Of a DNA stretch of 64,000 nucleotides, positions 56,219 through 64,000 are shown piece after piece. Under the pieces are notes generated by a model that was not told where the DNA came from, made no database searches, and saw only the letters and a program-made list of their open reading frames with translations. Origin of the DNA: Mycolicibacter heraklionensis (GTDB taxonomy: Bacteria > Actinomycetota > Actinomycetes > Mycobacteriales > Mycobacteriaceae); assembly GCF_019645815.1 (NCBI RefSeq), contig NZ_CP080997.1, positions 2,484,880-2,548,879 on the forward strand, written 5' to 3'. The translations under genes were made by a program, and so were the position numbers. Every line of letters starts with the position of its first letter. Positions within the stretch are counted from its first letter, which is position 1.

Positions 56219-57577
56219 CTACATGCTGGCGATCAGGCGCTTGACGCGCTCGTCGACCGACCGGAAGGGGTCCTTGCACAGCACGGTGCGCTGAGCCTGG
56301 TCGTTGAGCTTGAGGTGCACCCAGTCGACGGTGAAGTCGCGGCCGGCTGCCTGTGCGGCGCTGATGAATTCGCCGCGCAGCTTGGCGCGGGTGGTCTGCG
56401 GCGGGGTGTCGACGGCCTCATCGACGTCCTCGTCGGTGGTGACGCGGGTGGCCAACCCCTTGCGCTGCAGCAGGTCGAACACCCCGCGGCCGCGCTTGAT
56501 GTCGTGATAGGCCAGGTCCAACTGGGCGATCTTGGGATCCGACAGCTCCATGTTGTAGCGATCCTGGTAGCGCTGGAACAGCTTTCGCTTGATCACCCAG
56601 TCGATCTCGGTGTCCACCTTGGCGAAGTCCTGGGTTTCGACGGCGTCGAGCTGACGGCCCCACAAATCGATGACCTGCTCGAGTTGGGGGTTGCTGGCCC
56701 GGGTCTGCACGTACTCCACGGCCCGCCCGTAGTACTCGCGCTGGATGTCCAGGGCGCCCGCTTGACGTCCGCCGGCCAGCCGCACCGGCCGCCGGCCGGT
56801 GACGTCGTGGCTGACCTCGCGGATCGCCCGGATCGGGTTGTCCAGCGAGAAGTCCCGGAAGGGCACTCCGGCCTCGATCATCTCCAGCACCAGCGCCGCG
56901 CTGCCGACCTTGAGCAGGGTCGAGGTCTCGGACATGTTGGAGTCGCCGACGATGACGTGCAGGCGCCGGTACTTCTCGGCGTCGGCGTGCGGCTCGTCGC
57001 GGGTGTTGATGATCGGCCGAGAGCGGGTGGTCGCGCTCGAGACGCCTTCCCATATGTGCTCGGCGCGCTGGGACAGGCAGAACGTGGCGGCCTTGGGGGT
57101 CTGCAGCACCTTGCCGGCGCCACAGATCAGCTGGCGGGTCACCAGGAAGGGCAGCAGCACGTCGGAGATCCGGGAGAACTCCCCGGCCCGCACGATCAGG
57201 TAGTTCTCGTGGCAGCCGTAGGAGTTGCCGGCCGAGTCGGTGTTGTTCTTGAACAGGTAGATGTCGCCGCCGATGCCCTCATCGGCCAGCCGCTGCTCGG
57301 CGTCGATCAGCAGGTCTTCGAGCACCCGTTCCCCGGCCCGGTCGTGGGTGACCAGCTGAATCAGGTTGTCGCACTCGGCGGTGGCGTACTCGGGATGACT
57401 GCCGACATCGAGATACAGCCGAGCTCCGTTGCGCAGGAACACATTCGAGCTACGCCCCCACGACACCACCCGGCGGAACAGATAGCGCGCCACCTCGTCG
57501 GGCGACAACCTCCGATGGCCGTGGAAGGTGCAGGTGACACCGAACTCAGTCTCAATGCCCATGATTCTGCGCTGCAC
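56219..57577 (-). CDS. pafA: Pup-protein ligase PafA
   Basis: 452 residues, exactly the length of M. tuberculosis PafA (Rv2097c), with the glutamine-synthetase-like fold. It joins the C-terminal Glu of Pup to lysines of proteins bound for the proteasome. Glu9 ([10 protein letters not shown]) binds ATP-Mg and Asp57 ([19 protein letters not shown]) is the catalytic base. [15 protein letters not shown] and [13 protein letters not shown] regions are intact. GTG at 57577 begins [12 protein letters not shown]. Pup, Dop and proteasome genes are not in the window. Confidence 0.96.
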   Translation of the reverse strand: MQRRIMGIETEFGVTCTFHGHRRLSPDEVARYLFRRVVSWGRSSNVFLRNGARLYLDVGSHPEYATAECDNLIQLVTHDRAGERVLEDLLIDAEQRLADEGIGGDIYLFKNNTDSAGNSYGCHENYLIVRAGEFSRISDVLLPFLVTRQLICGAGKVLQTPKAATFCLSQRAEHIWEGVSSATTRSRPIINTRDEPHADAEKYRRLHVIVGDSNMSETSTLLKVGSAALVLEMIEAGVPFRDFSLDNPIRAIREVSHDVTGRRPVRLAGGRQAGALDIQREYYGRAVEYVQTRASNPQLEQVIDLWGRQLDAVETQDFAKVDTEIDWVIKRKLFQRYQDRYNMELSDPKIAQLDLAYHDIKRGRGVFDLLQRKGLATRVTTDEDVDEAVDTPPQTTRAKLRGEFISAAQAAGRDFTVDWVHLKLNDQAQRTVLCKDPFRSVDERVKRLIASM

Positions 57578-57638
57578 GCCATCGAGCGTACTGGTTGAAC
57601 CAGCGCGGCGGGGCTCAGCGCCGATGGTGGCGTGGCGG

Positions 57639-58274
57639 TCAGGCCGGTGGGTTGACCGGGGCCTCGACGTTTTCCAGCACCACTTCGGCCACCTGCCGCA
57701 TGGTGGTCCGCTTGTCCATCGCGGCGCGCTGGATCCACTTGAAGGCCTCGGGCTCGGTGAAGCCGTGCGCGGTCTGCAGCACGCCCTTGGCCCGCTCAAC
57801 GAGCTTGCGGGTCTCCAGCTGCTCTGACAGGTTGCTGACCTCGCGCTCCAGGGCGGTGATCTCGTCGGCCCGGCTGACCGCCAGCTCGATGGCCGGGACC
57901 AGGTCACCTGCGGTGAACGGCTTGACCAGGTAGGCCATCGCCCCGGCGTCGCGGGCACGTTCCACCAGGTCGCGCTGGCTGAAAGCGGTCAGGATGACGA
58001 TCGGCGCGATGCGCTTGGCGGCGATCTCGGAGGCCGCGTCGATGCCGTCGCGGCGCGGCATCTTCACGTCGAGGATCACCAGGTCCGGGTGCAACAGTTC
58101 GGCCAGCTCGACGGCTTCCTGGCCGTCGCCGGCCTCGCCCACCACCTCGTAGCCTTCTTCGCGCAGCATCTCGGCGAGATCCAGCCGGATCAGCGCCTCA
58201 TCCTCGGCGATCAGCACCCGCCGAGCCGGGCGCGGGGTCGGCTCGGACTCTGGCGCGTGGTCTGACGCAGTCAT
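57639..58274 (-). CDS. pdtaR: ANTAR response regulator PdtaR
   Basis: 211 residues. The receiver domain (18-135) has phospho-acceptor Asp69 ([13 protein letters not shown]), acidic pair Glu24-Asp25 and Lys in [12 protein letters not shown] coiled linker leads to an ANTAR RNA-binding domain ([25 protein letters not shown]-like [15 protein letters not shown]). PdtaR (Rv1626) works with histidine kinase PdtaS and acts on RNA by antitermination. No kinase gene is adjacent, as usual for this pair. Divergent from the tRNA-Leu gene. Confidence 0.95.
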   Translation of the reverse strand: MTASDHAPESEPTPRPARRVLIAEDEALIRLDLAEMLREEGYEVVGEAGDGQEAVELAELLHPDLVILDVKMPRRDGIDAASEIAAKRIAPIVILTAFSQRDLVERARDAGAMAYLVKPFTAGDLVPAIELAVSRADEITALEREVSNLSEQLETRKLVERAKGVLQTAHGFTEPEAFKWIQRAAMDKRTTMRQVAEVVLENVEAPVNPPA

Positions 58275-58354
58275 CCCCCCATTCTGTCGTGACTGCCGGC
58301 TGGGGCAACAGTGAGGGGCATCGTCTAAGGTAGGAAGCCGCGCGTCCGCGCCGG

Positions 58355-58431
58355 GCCCTCGTATCCCAACTGGCAGAGGAAACGGATTCAAAACCCGTGC
58401 AGTGTGAGTTCGAATCTCACCGAGGGCACCA
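58355..58431 (+). tRNA. tRNA-Leu(CAA) with a short variable arm; CCA encoded
   Basis: A full cloverleaf: acceptor GCCCTCG/CGAGGGC (58355-58361/58421-58427), 3-bp D stem TCC/GGA, anticodon loop TTCAAAA (58387-58393) with anticodon CAA at 58389-58391, T arm GTGAG-TTCGAAT-CTCAC, discriminator A at 58428, and CCA at 58429-58431. The anticodon stem has one A-C mismatch next to the loop. The variable region is only 5 nt, while bacterial leucine tRNAs normally have a long variable arm. Confidence 0.9.
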
Positions 58432-58556
58432 TCGGTACATTGCATTGCGCACGAGTCACCCGATCACCTGACGGCCGGTCGGAAGATCTGGTACGGCCAG
58501 GTAGTGGCCCGTATGGCCCGCCCTCCGTTCACCCGGACCGGCCGAAAGGATTGCCC

Positions 58557-58880
58557 ATGAACGCCCCCGACATCAAGCGCCTGCTGCAGCTCCTCGCCTT
58601 CGGCCTGGGAATCTTGCTGCTCCTCGGCGGGTACGCGATGACCAAGGCGTCGGCCGCCAGGGCCATCCCCACCAACGACGACATCTGCGCCCACCTGAAC
58701 ATGAACCCGACCCTCGACGGGGTTACGCAAGTCGGTTCGGCGCTACTCCCTTACGCGGCGTCAGCCAACGATGTCGGGGTCCGGATCGCCCATGCCGTCC
58801 AGACCATGTGCCCGCAGCACATCCCGTTGATCAAGCAGTGGGCGCTGCGCGCCACAGCCGGTTCCCCACTCGAAGGCTGA
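58557..58880 (+). CDS. DUF732-like membrane/secreted protein
   Basis: 107 residues from the ATG at 58557, with AAAGGA upstream. One hydrophobic segment (LLAFGLGILLLLGGYAMT) anchors or exports it. The outer part has paired Cys (DDICAHLNMN and QTMCPQHIPL) in the DUF732-like pattern. Unknown function. It follows the tRNA by 125 bp and precedes the DUF6636 gene on the same strand. Confidence 0.75.
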   Translation: MNAPDIKRLLQLLAFGLGILLLLGGYAMTKASAARAIPTNDDICAHLNMNPTLDGVTQVGSALLPYAASANDVGVRIAHAVQTMCPQHIPLIKQWALRATAGSPLEG

Positions 58881-58977
58881 GCCCGCGAGTCCCGAATGGT
58901 TCACCATTGTCGCCACCAACGGACCTCAGCGAACCTAGACTCGGCGGCGCCGGGGTTGCGGCAGCCGAGGAGGGCCA

Positions 58978-59541
58978 TTGAGGAAATCCGTGCTGGGTGT
59001 GCTGGTGGTGCTTCTGGGCGTGTCGGTCGGCTTTGTTCTATGGACCTCGAACCACCCGCAAGACACCAAGCACGTGCCGGCCAAGGCTCGCGGACAGTAC
59101 GAGGACGCATCATCCGGACATGACGGCGGCGTCGGCGGCAACCTGTTGCAACGCGACCCGCTGCAAGAGATTGCCCGCGAACCCAGCTACGACGACTGCG
59201 AATCGTGCCACCTGCCCTTTGTGCCGTTCTTCGGGACGCGGGCCGGGATGAACTGCGAAATCAATTACCGGCGAGGAGAACTGCCCGATTCGGCTTACTG
59301 CATGACGGTAAATCCGCCGCAGCACGTATCGATGGACACCGACGGGGAGTTGTCGATTTGCCGTGACAGCATCAACTGCTTGTCCAATCCCCCGTTCGAT
59401 CAACCGATTCTTCCGTTCGGCCAGAGCGCGGGTGCCGGACCGTTCACCTGCCAGTCGGACGCCAGCGGCGTCACCTGCACTGTGGAGCCGTCAGGGCGCG
59501 GCTTTGTGATCTCAAGTTCGGGTATCGAACCCGTCGGCTGA
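58978..59541 (+). CDS. Exported DUF6636-like protein
   Basis: 187 residues from a TTG at 58978; GAGGAGGG lies close upstream. One N-terminal membrane or signal segment (SVLGVLVVLLGVSVGFVLW) precedes an outer domain with eight or so Cys: YDDCESCHLPF, GMNCEINY, AYCMTVNP, SICRDSINCLSN, FTCQSDASGVTCTVEPSGRG. The end (FTCxSD-x-TGVTCT-x-GRGF type) is that of DUF6636. Function unknown. The CESC pair could be redox-active or bind metal. Confidence 0.72.
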   Translation: MRKSVLGVLVVLLGVSVGFVLWTSNHPQDTKHVPAKARGQYEDASSGHDGGVGGNLLQRDPLQEIAREPSYDDCESCHLPFVPFFGTRAGMNCEINYRRGELPDSAYCMTVNPPQHVSMDTDGELSICRDSINCLSNPPFDQPILPFGQSAGAGPFTCQSDASGVTCTVEPSGRGFVISSSGIEPVG

Positions 59542-59548
59542 CACCGCG

Positions 59549-59875
59549 TCAGCGCGGCGAATACATGATCACGCCCACCCCGATCAGACAGATCAGCGCA
59601 CCCAGGACGTCGGCGCGGTCAGGCCGGAACCCGTCGAACGCCATGCCCCACGCCAGCGAGCCGGCGACGAACACCCCACCGTAGGCGGCCAGGATCCGGC
59701 CGAATTGGGCGTCGGGCTGCAGGGTCGCCACGAAGCCGTACAACCCCAGGGCGATCACCCCGGCGCCGGCCCACAGCAGGCCGCGGTGCTCCCGCACCCC
59801 CTGCCACACCAGCCAGGCCCCGCCGATTTCGGCGACAGCAGCCAGCACGAACAGCGCGACGGAACGCATCACCAT
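59549..59875 (-). CDS. YnfA-family (UPF0060) membrane protein
   Basis: 108 residues with four membrane helices: [60 protein letters not shown] and [20 protein letters not shown]. The pattern is that of YnfA, related in shape to small multidrug exporters; its substrate is unknown. The ATG at 59875 gives the family's usual length. Divergent from the adenylate cyclase gene. Confidence 0.9.
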   Translation of the reverse strand: MVMRSVALFVLAAVAEIGGAWLVWQGVREHRGLLWAGAGVIALGLYGFVATLQPDAQFGRILAAYGGVFVAGSLAWGMAFDGFRPDRADVLGALICLIGVGVIMYSPR

Positions 59876-59952
59876 GAGCGCTGACCCTAGACGCAAGCCC
59901 CCGACCTGGTGAAACCGCCAACGGCCCAGCTCAGCGGATTAGGCTGTCGGTT

Positions 59953-61263
59953 GTGTCCGTCAAGCGGTTCCTCGCGGTACCGGCCGAGGCTCAGACCCCC
60001 TACCGGCGCACGCACTGCATACCGGCCCGCACCCGGCATTACGCGGCGCGGCTGTCGCAGCGGCTGCGGATCCTCAAGGTGTCCGCGGGACTGGCGGCGA
60101 TCATCAGCGCGGGGTGGGGAATGCTGGAGATCTGGGCCGACCCCACCTACTGGTGGATCGGTGCCCTGAACCTGGTGGCCGCCGCCGCGCTGGCCCTGAC
60201 TCCGCTGCTCTACCGCTACGGCGAGCTCATCGCGCCGCTGACCTTCGTCGGTATCGCCTACCTGACGACCGCCGTCGTCTGCTGGGTGGTGGGCACCGGG
60301 TCGGGCATCCAGTTCTACTTTCTGGCCTCGGCGTCGATCAGCGTGCTCATTCTCGGCGTGGACCGGATCAAGCTGGCCGCCGTCGTGGCAGGCATCGGCG
60401 CAGCGCTGACCATCGCCCTGCAGTTCCTGGTCCCCGCCGACAACCTGCACCAACCGGAGTGGCTGCACAACCTGTCCTACGTGCTGGTCGTCGTCTCGGC
60501 ATGCTTCATGGTGGTCGCCACGGTCTGGTTCGCACTGCGCGAGATCTCCCACGCCGAAGCGGCGATGGAGGCCGAATACGAACGGTCCGAAGCCCTGCTG
60601 GCCAACATCTTGCCCACGGCGGTCGCCGACCGACTGAAGAACCCGGCGGTGGACGTGATCGCCGACAGCTACCCGGACGCCTCGGTGCTGTTCGCCGACA
60701 TCGCCGACTTCACCCGACGGGCCAGCCAGACCGACCCGGGGCAACTGGTCGAGTTTCTCAACGAGCTCTACAGCGGGCTGGACCGGCTCGTCGACCAGCA
60801 CGGCCTGGAGAAGATCAAGACCAGCGGCGACTCCTACATGGTGGTCAGCGGAGTTCCCGACCCGAGGCCTGATCACCTGCACGCGCTGGCTCGACTGGCA
60901 CTGGACATCGCCGCCACCGTCGCCGAACTGCGCGATCCGCTGGGGCGGCCGGTGTCGCTGCGGATCGGGCTGGCCACCGGGCCGGTGGTGGCCGGCGTCG
61001 TCGGTAACCGCCGGTTCTTCTACGACGTGTGGGGCGACGCGGTGAACCTTGCCTCCCGGATGGAGTCGACCGGCACCCAGAACCGCATCCAAGTGCCGCA
61101 AGCGGTCTACGAGCGACTCAACGAGGACTTCGTGTTCGAGGAGCGCGGCGACGTCGAAGTCAAAGGCAAAGGCGTTATGCACACCTGGTTTCTGGTCGAT
61201 GCCCGTACCCCGGCCTCACACGGTCCGGCGTCCCGCTCTCTATCGGCGACCCCCGCGGGCTGA
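59953..61263 (+). CDS. cya: Membrane class III adenylate cyclase (Rv1625c type)
   Basis: 436 residues: a cytoplasmic start, six membrane helices (about 43-195), a linker helix and one cyclase domain (about 240-425). All catalytic residues of Rv1625c are present with a steady offset of 7: Asp249 and Asp293 (metal), Lys289 and Asp358 (adenine), Asn365 and Arg369 (transition state). It makes cAMP as a homodimer, each pair of chains building two sites like mammalian enzymes. GTG start at 59953. A hairpin repeat lies directly after its stop. Confidence 0.95.
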   Translation: MSVKRFLAVPAEAQTPYRRTHCIPARTRHYAARLSQRLRILKVSAGLAAIISAGWGMLEIWADPTYWWIGALNLVAAAALALTPLLYRYGELIAPLTFVGIAYLTTAVVCWVVGTGSGIQFYFLASASISVLILGVDRIKLAAVVAGIGAALTIALQFLVPADNLHQPEWLHNLSYVLVVVSACFMVVATVWFALREISHAEAAMEAEYERSEALLANILPTAVADRLKNPAVDVIADSYPDASVLFADIADFTRRASQTDPGQLVEFLNELYSGLDRLVDQHGLEKIKTSGDSYMVVSGVPDPRPDHLHALARLALDIAATVAELRDPLGRPVSLRIGLATGPVVAGVVGNRRFFYDVWGDAVNLASRMESTGTQNRIQVPQAVYERLNEDFVFEERGDVEVKGKGVMHTWFLVDARTPASHGPASRSLSATPAG

Positions 61264-61318
61264 CCCGGTGGTTCAGCGAGCCTCGACGCAGGAGAGGCGA
61301 AGCTGGGACCGCCGCACA
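61264..61318. repeat. Hairpin repeat, locus 3 (single unit)
   Basis: One unit of the family, starting CCGGTGGTTCAGCGAGCCTC and ending GCTGGGACCGCCGCAC, directly after the adenylate cyclase stop. Its first 20 bases are closest to the fragment at 31291-31310, and the rest is closest to locus 2. Confidence 0.85.
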
Positions 61319-61385
61319 GATCGGGTGGTCCGACCGGCTTCGGTAGGGTGCCGGATCAGGTCGTCCCACAATGCTGAGGAGCGCA

Positions 61386-62639
61386 ATGACAAGGCTTTTG
61401 GCCGTGCTCGGCTCGCTGGCCGGTCTGGCCAACACCATCAATGGTTACCGCCCGCTGACCAAGCGCGGTTATCCGTCGCTGTATGCGTTCGCCTTCGGCC
61501 TGTTCGCCTCGGAGCTGCCGCTGCCGCTCATCGCCGGTCAGTCCGCGGCGTTGGCGGCGTTGACCCGGCGGCTGTCACCGCGGGCTCGGCGGACCGGCTG
61601 GCTGCTGTCGGCGCTCTCGTGGCTGGGCCTGCTGGGGCTGAACTATGCCGGGCGCACCGCCAATAAGCCGCTGACCGCGGCGCTGGATGCCGAACTCGGT
61701 GCAGGACGGCGCACCGAAAGCCGCGACTTGTGGGAGCGGCCGGGCCCGGACGCGGAAATCGCCAAGGCGCCCGGCGTGGTGCGAATGATGCGGGTCTACC
61801 AGGACTACGCCACCGACTCCGACATCCCCTACGGCGAATACGGCGGCCGCAACACCCTCGATGTGTGGCGGCATCGCGACCTCCCCCGCGACGGCCGCGC
61901 ACCGGTTCTCCTCCAGATACCCGGCGGTGCCTGGATGGTGGGAAGCAAACGCGGCCAAGCACATCCGCTGATGGCCCACCTGGTGGAACGCGGTTGGGTG
62001 TGTGTGTCGATCAACTACCGGCTGAGCCCACGTTCCACCTGGCCCGACCACATCATCGACGTCAAGCGGGCCCTGGCATGGACCAAAGCGCATATCGCCG
62101 ACTATGGCGGCGACCCGGACTGGGTCGCGGCGACCGGTGGTTCGGCGGGTGGTCACCTTTGCGCTCTCACCGCGCTGACCGCAAACGATCCGCGTTTTCA
62201 GCCGGGTTTCGCCGACGCGGATACCAGCGTGCGCGCGGCGGTGCCGTTCTACGGGATCTATGACTTCACCGGCGAGACCGGGCTGCATCCGCTGCTGACC
62301 CCGGCATTGGGGGCCTACGTGTTCAAGCAGAGCCGGCGGCGCTTCCCGGACACCTACCGGGACGCCTCCCCGATGACGTATTTATCTTCCGAAGCCCCAC
62401 CCTTTTTCGTGCTGCACGGGACCAATGATTCGTTGGTGCCGGTGGAGCAGGGCCGCGCATTCGCCGACCGGCTGCGGGAGATCAGCACGAGCCCGGTGGT
62501 CTATGCCGAGTTGCCGTTGGCTCAGCACGCGTTCGATATCTTCGGCTCGCCCCGGGCTGCGCACACCGCCGTAGCCGTCGAGCAGTTCCTGGCCGAGATC
62601 TACGCCCGCCAGACCACGCAGGTCATCTCCAGTCGCTGA
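61386..62639 (+). CDS. Membrane-anchored alpha/beta hydrolase (Lip family, HSL-like)
   Basis: 417 residues from the ATG at 61386 (GAGGAG upstream). Two to three hydrophobic N-terminal segments (up to about residue 95) precede an esterase domain: LQIPGGAWMVGSKRG in place of HGGG, VSINYRLSPRSTWPDHIIDV, nucleophile Ser in ATGGSAGGHLCAL, Asp in HGTNDSLVPVEQG and His in LAQHAFDIFGSP. The layout resembles M. tuberculosis LipC/LipO/LipQ; I cannot say which. Probably a membrane-bound carboxylesterase. Confidence 0.88.
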   Translation: MTRLLAVLGSLAGLANTINGYRPLTKRGYPSLYAFAFGLFASELPLPLIAGQSAALAALTRRLSPRARRTGWLLSALSWLGLLGLNYAGRTANKPLTAALDAELGAGRRTESRDLWERPGPDAEIAKAPGVVRMMRVYQDYATDSDIPYGEYGGRNTLDVWRHRDLPRDGRAPVLLQIPGGAWMVGSKRGQAHPLMAHLVERGWVCVSINYRLSPRSTWPDHIIDVKRALAWTKAHIADYGGDPDWVAATGGSAGGHLCALTALTANDPRFQPGFADADTSVRAAVPFYGIYDFTGETGLHPLLTPALGAYVFKQSRRRFPDTYRDASPMTYLSSEAPPFFVLHGTNDSLVPVEQGRAFADRLREISTSPVVYAELPLAQHAFDIFGSPRAAHTAVAVEQFLAEIYARQTTQVISSR

Positions 62640-62689
62640 ACGGCAGCCAATACCCGGCCGGAATGCGGTATCTGTGCCAGACTGCGGCC

Positions 62690-63280
62690 ATGGAAACAAC
62701 GGTTTCGAGCCTGCTGCCGAATCTGTGGAAGTCGACACTGGTCTCCGGTGTCTTGGCCCTCGTCCTGGGTGTGCTGGTCTTGGTCTGGCCGGGCCGGTCC
62801 ATCCTTGCTGCTGCGGTGCTGTTCGGTGTGTACCTGGTGGTCACCGGAATCGCCCAGTTGATCTTCGCTTTCAGCCTGCCCGTCATGTCCGCCGGCGGGC
62901 GGGTGCTGCTGTTCCTCAGCGGCACCGCGTCGGTGATCCTGGCCGTCCTGTGTTTCCGGCACTTCAACTCCGACGAAGAAGCCTTGGCGGTGCTCCTGCT
63001 GGCCATTTGGATCGCAGTCGGCTTCATCTTCCGCGGGGTGGCGACCGCCGTCGCGGCCATCAGCGACCCGGCGCTGCCGGGCCGGGGTTGGCAGATCTTC
63101 ATGGGCGTCATCAGTCTGCTGGCCGGTCTGGTGACGTTGGCATCGCCGTTCGCGTCGCTGTGGGTGCTGGCGGTCGTCGTCGGCAGCTGGCTGATCGTCA
63201 TCGGCGTCGTCGAGATCGCCACCGCGCTCAAGATTCGGAGCGCATCCCGCGAGGTCGCCACCGCGCTGTCGGCCGGATAG
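62690..63280 (+). CDS. HdeD-family (DUF308) membrane protein
   Basis: 196 residues, six membrane helices in three pairs: SGVLALVLGVLVLVWPGRSI, AAVLFGVYLVVTGIAQLIFA, VLLFLSGTASVILAVLCFRH, VLLLAIWIAVGFIFRGVATA, WQIFMGVISLLAGLVTLASP and LWVLAVVVGSWLIVIGVVEI. HdeD protects E. coli against acid at high density; function in actinobacteria is unknown. The ATG at 62690 is preferred over one at 62663 because it begins just before the polar start of the first helix. Confidence 0.9.
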   Translation: METTVSSLLPNLWKSTLVSGVLALVLGVLVLVWPGRSILAAAVLFGVYLVVTGIAQLIFAFSLPVMSAGGRVLLFLSGTASVILAVLCFRHFNSDEEALAVLLLAIWIAVGFIFRGVATAVAAISDPALPGRGWQIFMGVISLLAGLVTLASPFASLWVLAVVVGSWLIVIGVVEIATALKIRSASREVATALSAG

Positions 63281-63283
63281 CCT

Positions 63284-63313
63284 GCGCCTAACGTGCGGCG
63301 GCCCCCTAGGCGC
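63284..63313 (+). terminator. Weak hairpin after the HdeD gene
   Basis: GCGCCTA (63284-63290) pairs with TAGGCGC (63307-63313) around a 16-nt loop, starting 4 bp after the stop. It may end the HdeD transcript; there is no U-run. Confidence 0.35.
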
Positions 63314-63382
63314 TGTCGCGGGTACCCTTGAGTCCTGATCCGTTTTCACACCTGCCTAAAGCTCTGATGTGGAGTCTGCTCA

Positions 63383-63946
63383 ATGCCCGAGTCCGGCATG
63401 CCCTCGCTGTCGCCCGAGTCTCAGCCGTCCTGGCCGTCGCCCGGCGGTAGCTACCCTCCGCCGGGCTATCCGTACCCGTATCCGGCGCCCGGGCAATACC
63501 CCGGCTATCCCCCGCCCGGGGCGGCTCCGATACTCAAGAACGGTGCGGGCATCGCGGCCCTGATCGTGGCGATCGCCGGCATTGTGACCGCGCTGTCGGT
63601 GGTCGGTGGCGTCGGACTGGGCCTGGCGGCCATCGTGCTCGGATTCATCGGGCGCGGCCGAGCCAAGCGCGGGGAAGCCGACAACGGCGGCGTCGCACTC
63701 GCCGGGATCGTCTTGGGCGCGCTTGCGGTGATCGCCGGTATCGGCTGCATCTTCGTCTATGTCGGAATCTGGCGGACCGCCGGCGGCGGCGACTACGTGG
63801 CGTGCATGACGAAGGCCGGCTCGGACACCGACGCCCAGCAGCAGTGCACCGAACGATTCCGTGAGCACTTCGAGAACACCTTCGGCAGCGGTGCCGACGC
63901 CCCGATGGTGCAGGAGGAATCGGACACCGCGCTGATGCCGGCCTAG
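63383..63946 (+). CDS. DUF4190-domain membrane protein
   Basis: 187 residues. A Pro/Tyr/Gly-rich cytoplasmic start (GGSYPPPGYPYPYPAPGQYP) is followed by a DUF4190 membrane pair with GRAKRGEADNGGVALAGIVL between the helices, the diagnostic loop. A polar end follows with two Cys (YVACMTKAG, QQQCTERF). Function unknown. Its stop overlaps that of the gene entering from the right edge. Confidence 0.85.
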   Translation: MPESGMPSLSPESQPSWPSPGGSYPPPGYPYPYPAPGQYPGYPPPGAAPILKNGAGIAALIVAIAGIVTALSVVGGVGLGLAAIVLGFIGRGRAKRGEADNGGVALAGIVLGALAVIAGIGCIFVYVGIWRTAGGGDYVACMTKAGSDTDAQQQCTERFREHFENTFGSGADAPMVQEESDTALMPA

Positions 63947-64000
63947 CGCTTAGAGCTGGGGAAGTACTTCAGCACGCCTTCCTGTGTGACGGTGGCCAGC
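63943..64000 (-). CDS. Unidentified gene, C-terminal 18 codons (partial at right edge)
   Basis: Read leftward from the edge, an open frame gives LATVTQEGVLKYFPSSKR and a TAG stop at 63943-63945. Codon usage is normal for the region, and it converges on the DUF4190 gene. Too little is visible to name a family. Confidence 0.5.
   Translation of the reverse strand, partial: LATVTQEGVLKYFPSSKR

Noticed and set aside
58355..58431. tRNA as attachment site for the recombinase genes at the left edge
   Set aside because: It lies 56 kb away, no partial tRNA copy was seen, and the flanking genes are core.
59887..61182. Long minus-strand open frame (431 codons) opposite the adenylate cyclase
   Set aside because: Antisense shadow; the plus strand encodes every catalytic cyclase residue.

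Overview
The window is a high-GC actinobacterial chromosome segment, almost certainly from a non-tuberculous Mycobacterium (in the broad sense). The evidence is the long run of mycobacterial genes in the order known from M. tuberculosis (pncA, lipT, lppI, an Rv2049c homologue, rbpA, ppm1/lnt, fxsA, an Rv2054-like gene, Rv2073c/Rv2074 homologues, pepE, an Rv2090 homologue, an Rv2091c homologue, helY, tatC, tatA, pafC, pafB, pafA), the Pup-proteasome ligase, DUF732 proteins, and many GTG/TTG starts. That order is broken at several points. There is no pks12 beside lppI. pafA is followed by pdtaR, a tRNA and an Rv1625c-type adenylate cyclase. The aconitase and the ctpG/cmtR cassette sit to the left of the block.

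Bases 1 to about 13,360 look like an accessory, partly decayed region. It begins with an overlapping set of recombinase genes (C-terminal end of a tyrosine recombinase, a small HTH protein, a zinc-ribbon recombinase-like protein) and a TetR regulator. Next comes a dszABC operon on the minus strand, for release of sulfur from dibenzothiophene-type compounds (the 4S pathway). dszA is cut in two by an IS256-family element that made an 8-bp target duplication; the element's own transposase carries two frameshifts. dszB and dszC are intact. A flavin reductase lies beside the operon and could supply FMNH2. A 52-residue CxxC protein, a decayed epimerase, a Cys-repeat secreted protein, a receptor Ser/Thr kinase and a DUF1214 fragment follow.

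Bases 13,379-16,411 are a cadmium/lead response cassette: cmtR behind a 10-bp-arm palindrome, a DUF1490 gene and ctpG. From 16.4 to 24.5 kb lie an MpaB-type oxygenase with a divergent TetR gene, an SDR, secreted proteins, aconitase and a TDT transporter. A six-gene minus-strand operon (24.4-31.2 kb) joins a YhgE/Pip exporter and ATPase to an Rv2038c-Rv2041c-type sugar ABC importer.

The remaining half is mostly core: an ECF41-like sigma factor with DoxX, an in-frame DUF2784-nicotinamidase fusion, lipoprotein maturation and mannosylation (lnt, ppm1), RNA polymerase accessory factor rbpA, di-iron repair protein, F420-linked oxidoreductases, the Tat translocase, HelY and the PafABC module, then pdtaR, tRNA-Leu(CAA), adenylate cyclase, an esterase and membrane proteins. 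A 55-57 bp hairpin-forming repeat occurs at three intergenic loci, with a fragment in a fourth place. No rRNA or CRISPR array was seen.
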